Of a stretch of DNA of 41,704 nucleotides, positions 41,414 through 41,704 are shown piece by piece. The notes beneath the pieces are model-generated. The model did no database searches and was not told the origin of the DNA. It saw only the letters and a program-made list of their open reading frames with translations. Source of the stretch: Aquabacterium sp. GTDB taxonomy: Bacteria > Pseudomonadota > Gammaproteobacteria > Burkholderiales > Burkholderiaceae_C. Made by a program: the position numbers and the translations under genes. The stretch's first letter is position 1. Each line of letters starts with the position of its first letter. The stretch covers positions 1-41,704 of the forward strand of contig JAKLLB010000029.1 of assembly GCA_023150345.1 (NCBI GenBank), written 5' to 3'.

Positions 41414-41704
41414 TCAGCCACCGAGGGCCACCCGGTTGCCCGAGGCCCGGTCGGCCGACGACGATGCGGTCGCCTGCCCCCGGCCCTGGTCGGGGCCGGT
41501 GGCACGCTGGCACCACACATCGGCCCAGTCCGTGCCCGCATGGCGCGGCACGAACACCCGCACCTGGCGCGGGCCGGTGGTCTTCTCCTCCCGCTTCAGC
41601 CGCCGCGCGAGCGCGTAGGCGAAGCACTGGCCAGCGAAGTCGCCACCGGCGTCGTTGTCCGCATAGATGCAGACCTCGCGCACGGTGTCCGGCACCCAGA
41701 GCTT
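41414..41704 (-). CDS. Toprim-domain protein (DNA primase-like), C-terminal part
   Basis: The frame is open to the window edge, giving the last 96 residues. The segment VREVCIYADNDAGGDFAGQCFAYALARRL followed by VRVFVPRHAGTDWADVWCQ matches the Toprim_3 pattern: a DxD-type acidic pair after a hydrophobic strand, then a second strand leading to P...DWADV. In plasmids and ICEs such domains are usually the C-terminal part of a zinc-finger primase/helicase. The N-terminal part lies beyond the window. A clear terminator follows. Confidence 0.8.
   Translation of the reverse strand, partial: KLWVPDTVREVCIYADNDAGGDFAGQCFAYALARRLKREEKTTGPRQVRVFVPRHAGTDWADVWCQRATGPDQGRGQATASSSADRASGNRVALGG

Noticed and set aside
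1-41704. tRNA genes, rRNA genes and CRISPR arrays
   Set aside because: No cloverleaf with a CCA-type end, no rRNA-like sequence and no regularly spaced repeats were noticed on either strand.

Overview
The window is high-GC, densely coded bacterial DNA. Protein style (Bug-type receptors, F-type transfer proteins, codon bias) suggests a Burkholderiales-like betaproteobacterium; no taxonomic marker gene is present. It is almost entirely the interior of an integrative and conjugative element or related conjugative plasmid. It has an F-type mating apparatus, a MobH-like relaxase, and FlhD/FlhC-type activators, a combination known from the SXT/R391 and IncA/C families. Neither end of the element is seen, so ICE versus plasmid is undecided.

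Layout. Positions 1-3328 (minus strand) carry traN, an unknown exported protein and the start of traF. Positions about 3430-10650 are a cargo block inserted between traN and trbC. It carries two versions of the same gene set: a methyltransferase, a LysR regulator, an orphan tricarboxylate-type (Bug) binding protein and a small three-helix membrane protein that resembles a PQ-loop/SemiSWEET half-transporter. Positions 10911-24979 (minus strand) are the main transfer operon. In transcription order it reads: a 171-aa possible tandem ribbon-helix-helix protein, lytic transglycosylase, OmpA-like lipoprotein, traA, L, E, K, B, dsbC, traV, traC, trbI, an S26 peptidase, an unknown exported protein, traW, traU, trbC. 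Many junctions are ATGA or GTGA overlaps, implying translational coupling.

Positions 25215-33141 are a defence-type island: a DUF488 gene, an unknown 277-aa protein, a type III-like helicase/restriction subunit, its large N6-adenine methyltransferase partner, and an AAA/DUF4143 ATPase. It lies between the traJ (DUF4400)-traD-traI(mobH) operon (33247-37533) and the pilus operon, the same interval as a known cargo hotspot of SXT/R391 elements. Positions 37782-41704 hold control and maintenance genes: an HTH protein, flhC-flhD, a DUF932 protein and a truncated Toprim protein.

The most unusual parts are the doubled cargo module with its paralogous mini-membrane proteins and operator-like palindromes, the non-standard restriction-modification locus, the relaxase with altered HD-motif residues, and short DNA motifs shared between the upstream regions of traN, flhD and the pilus operon that may be element-specific promoter sites.
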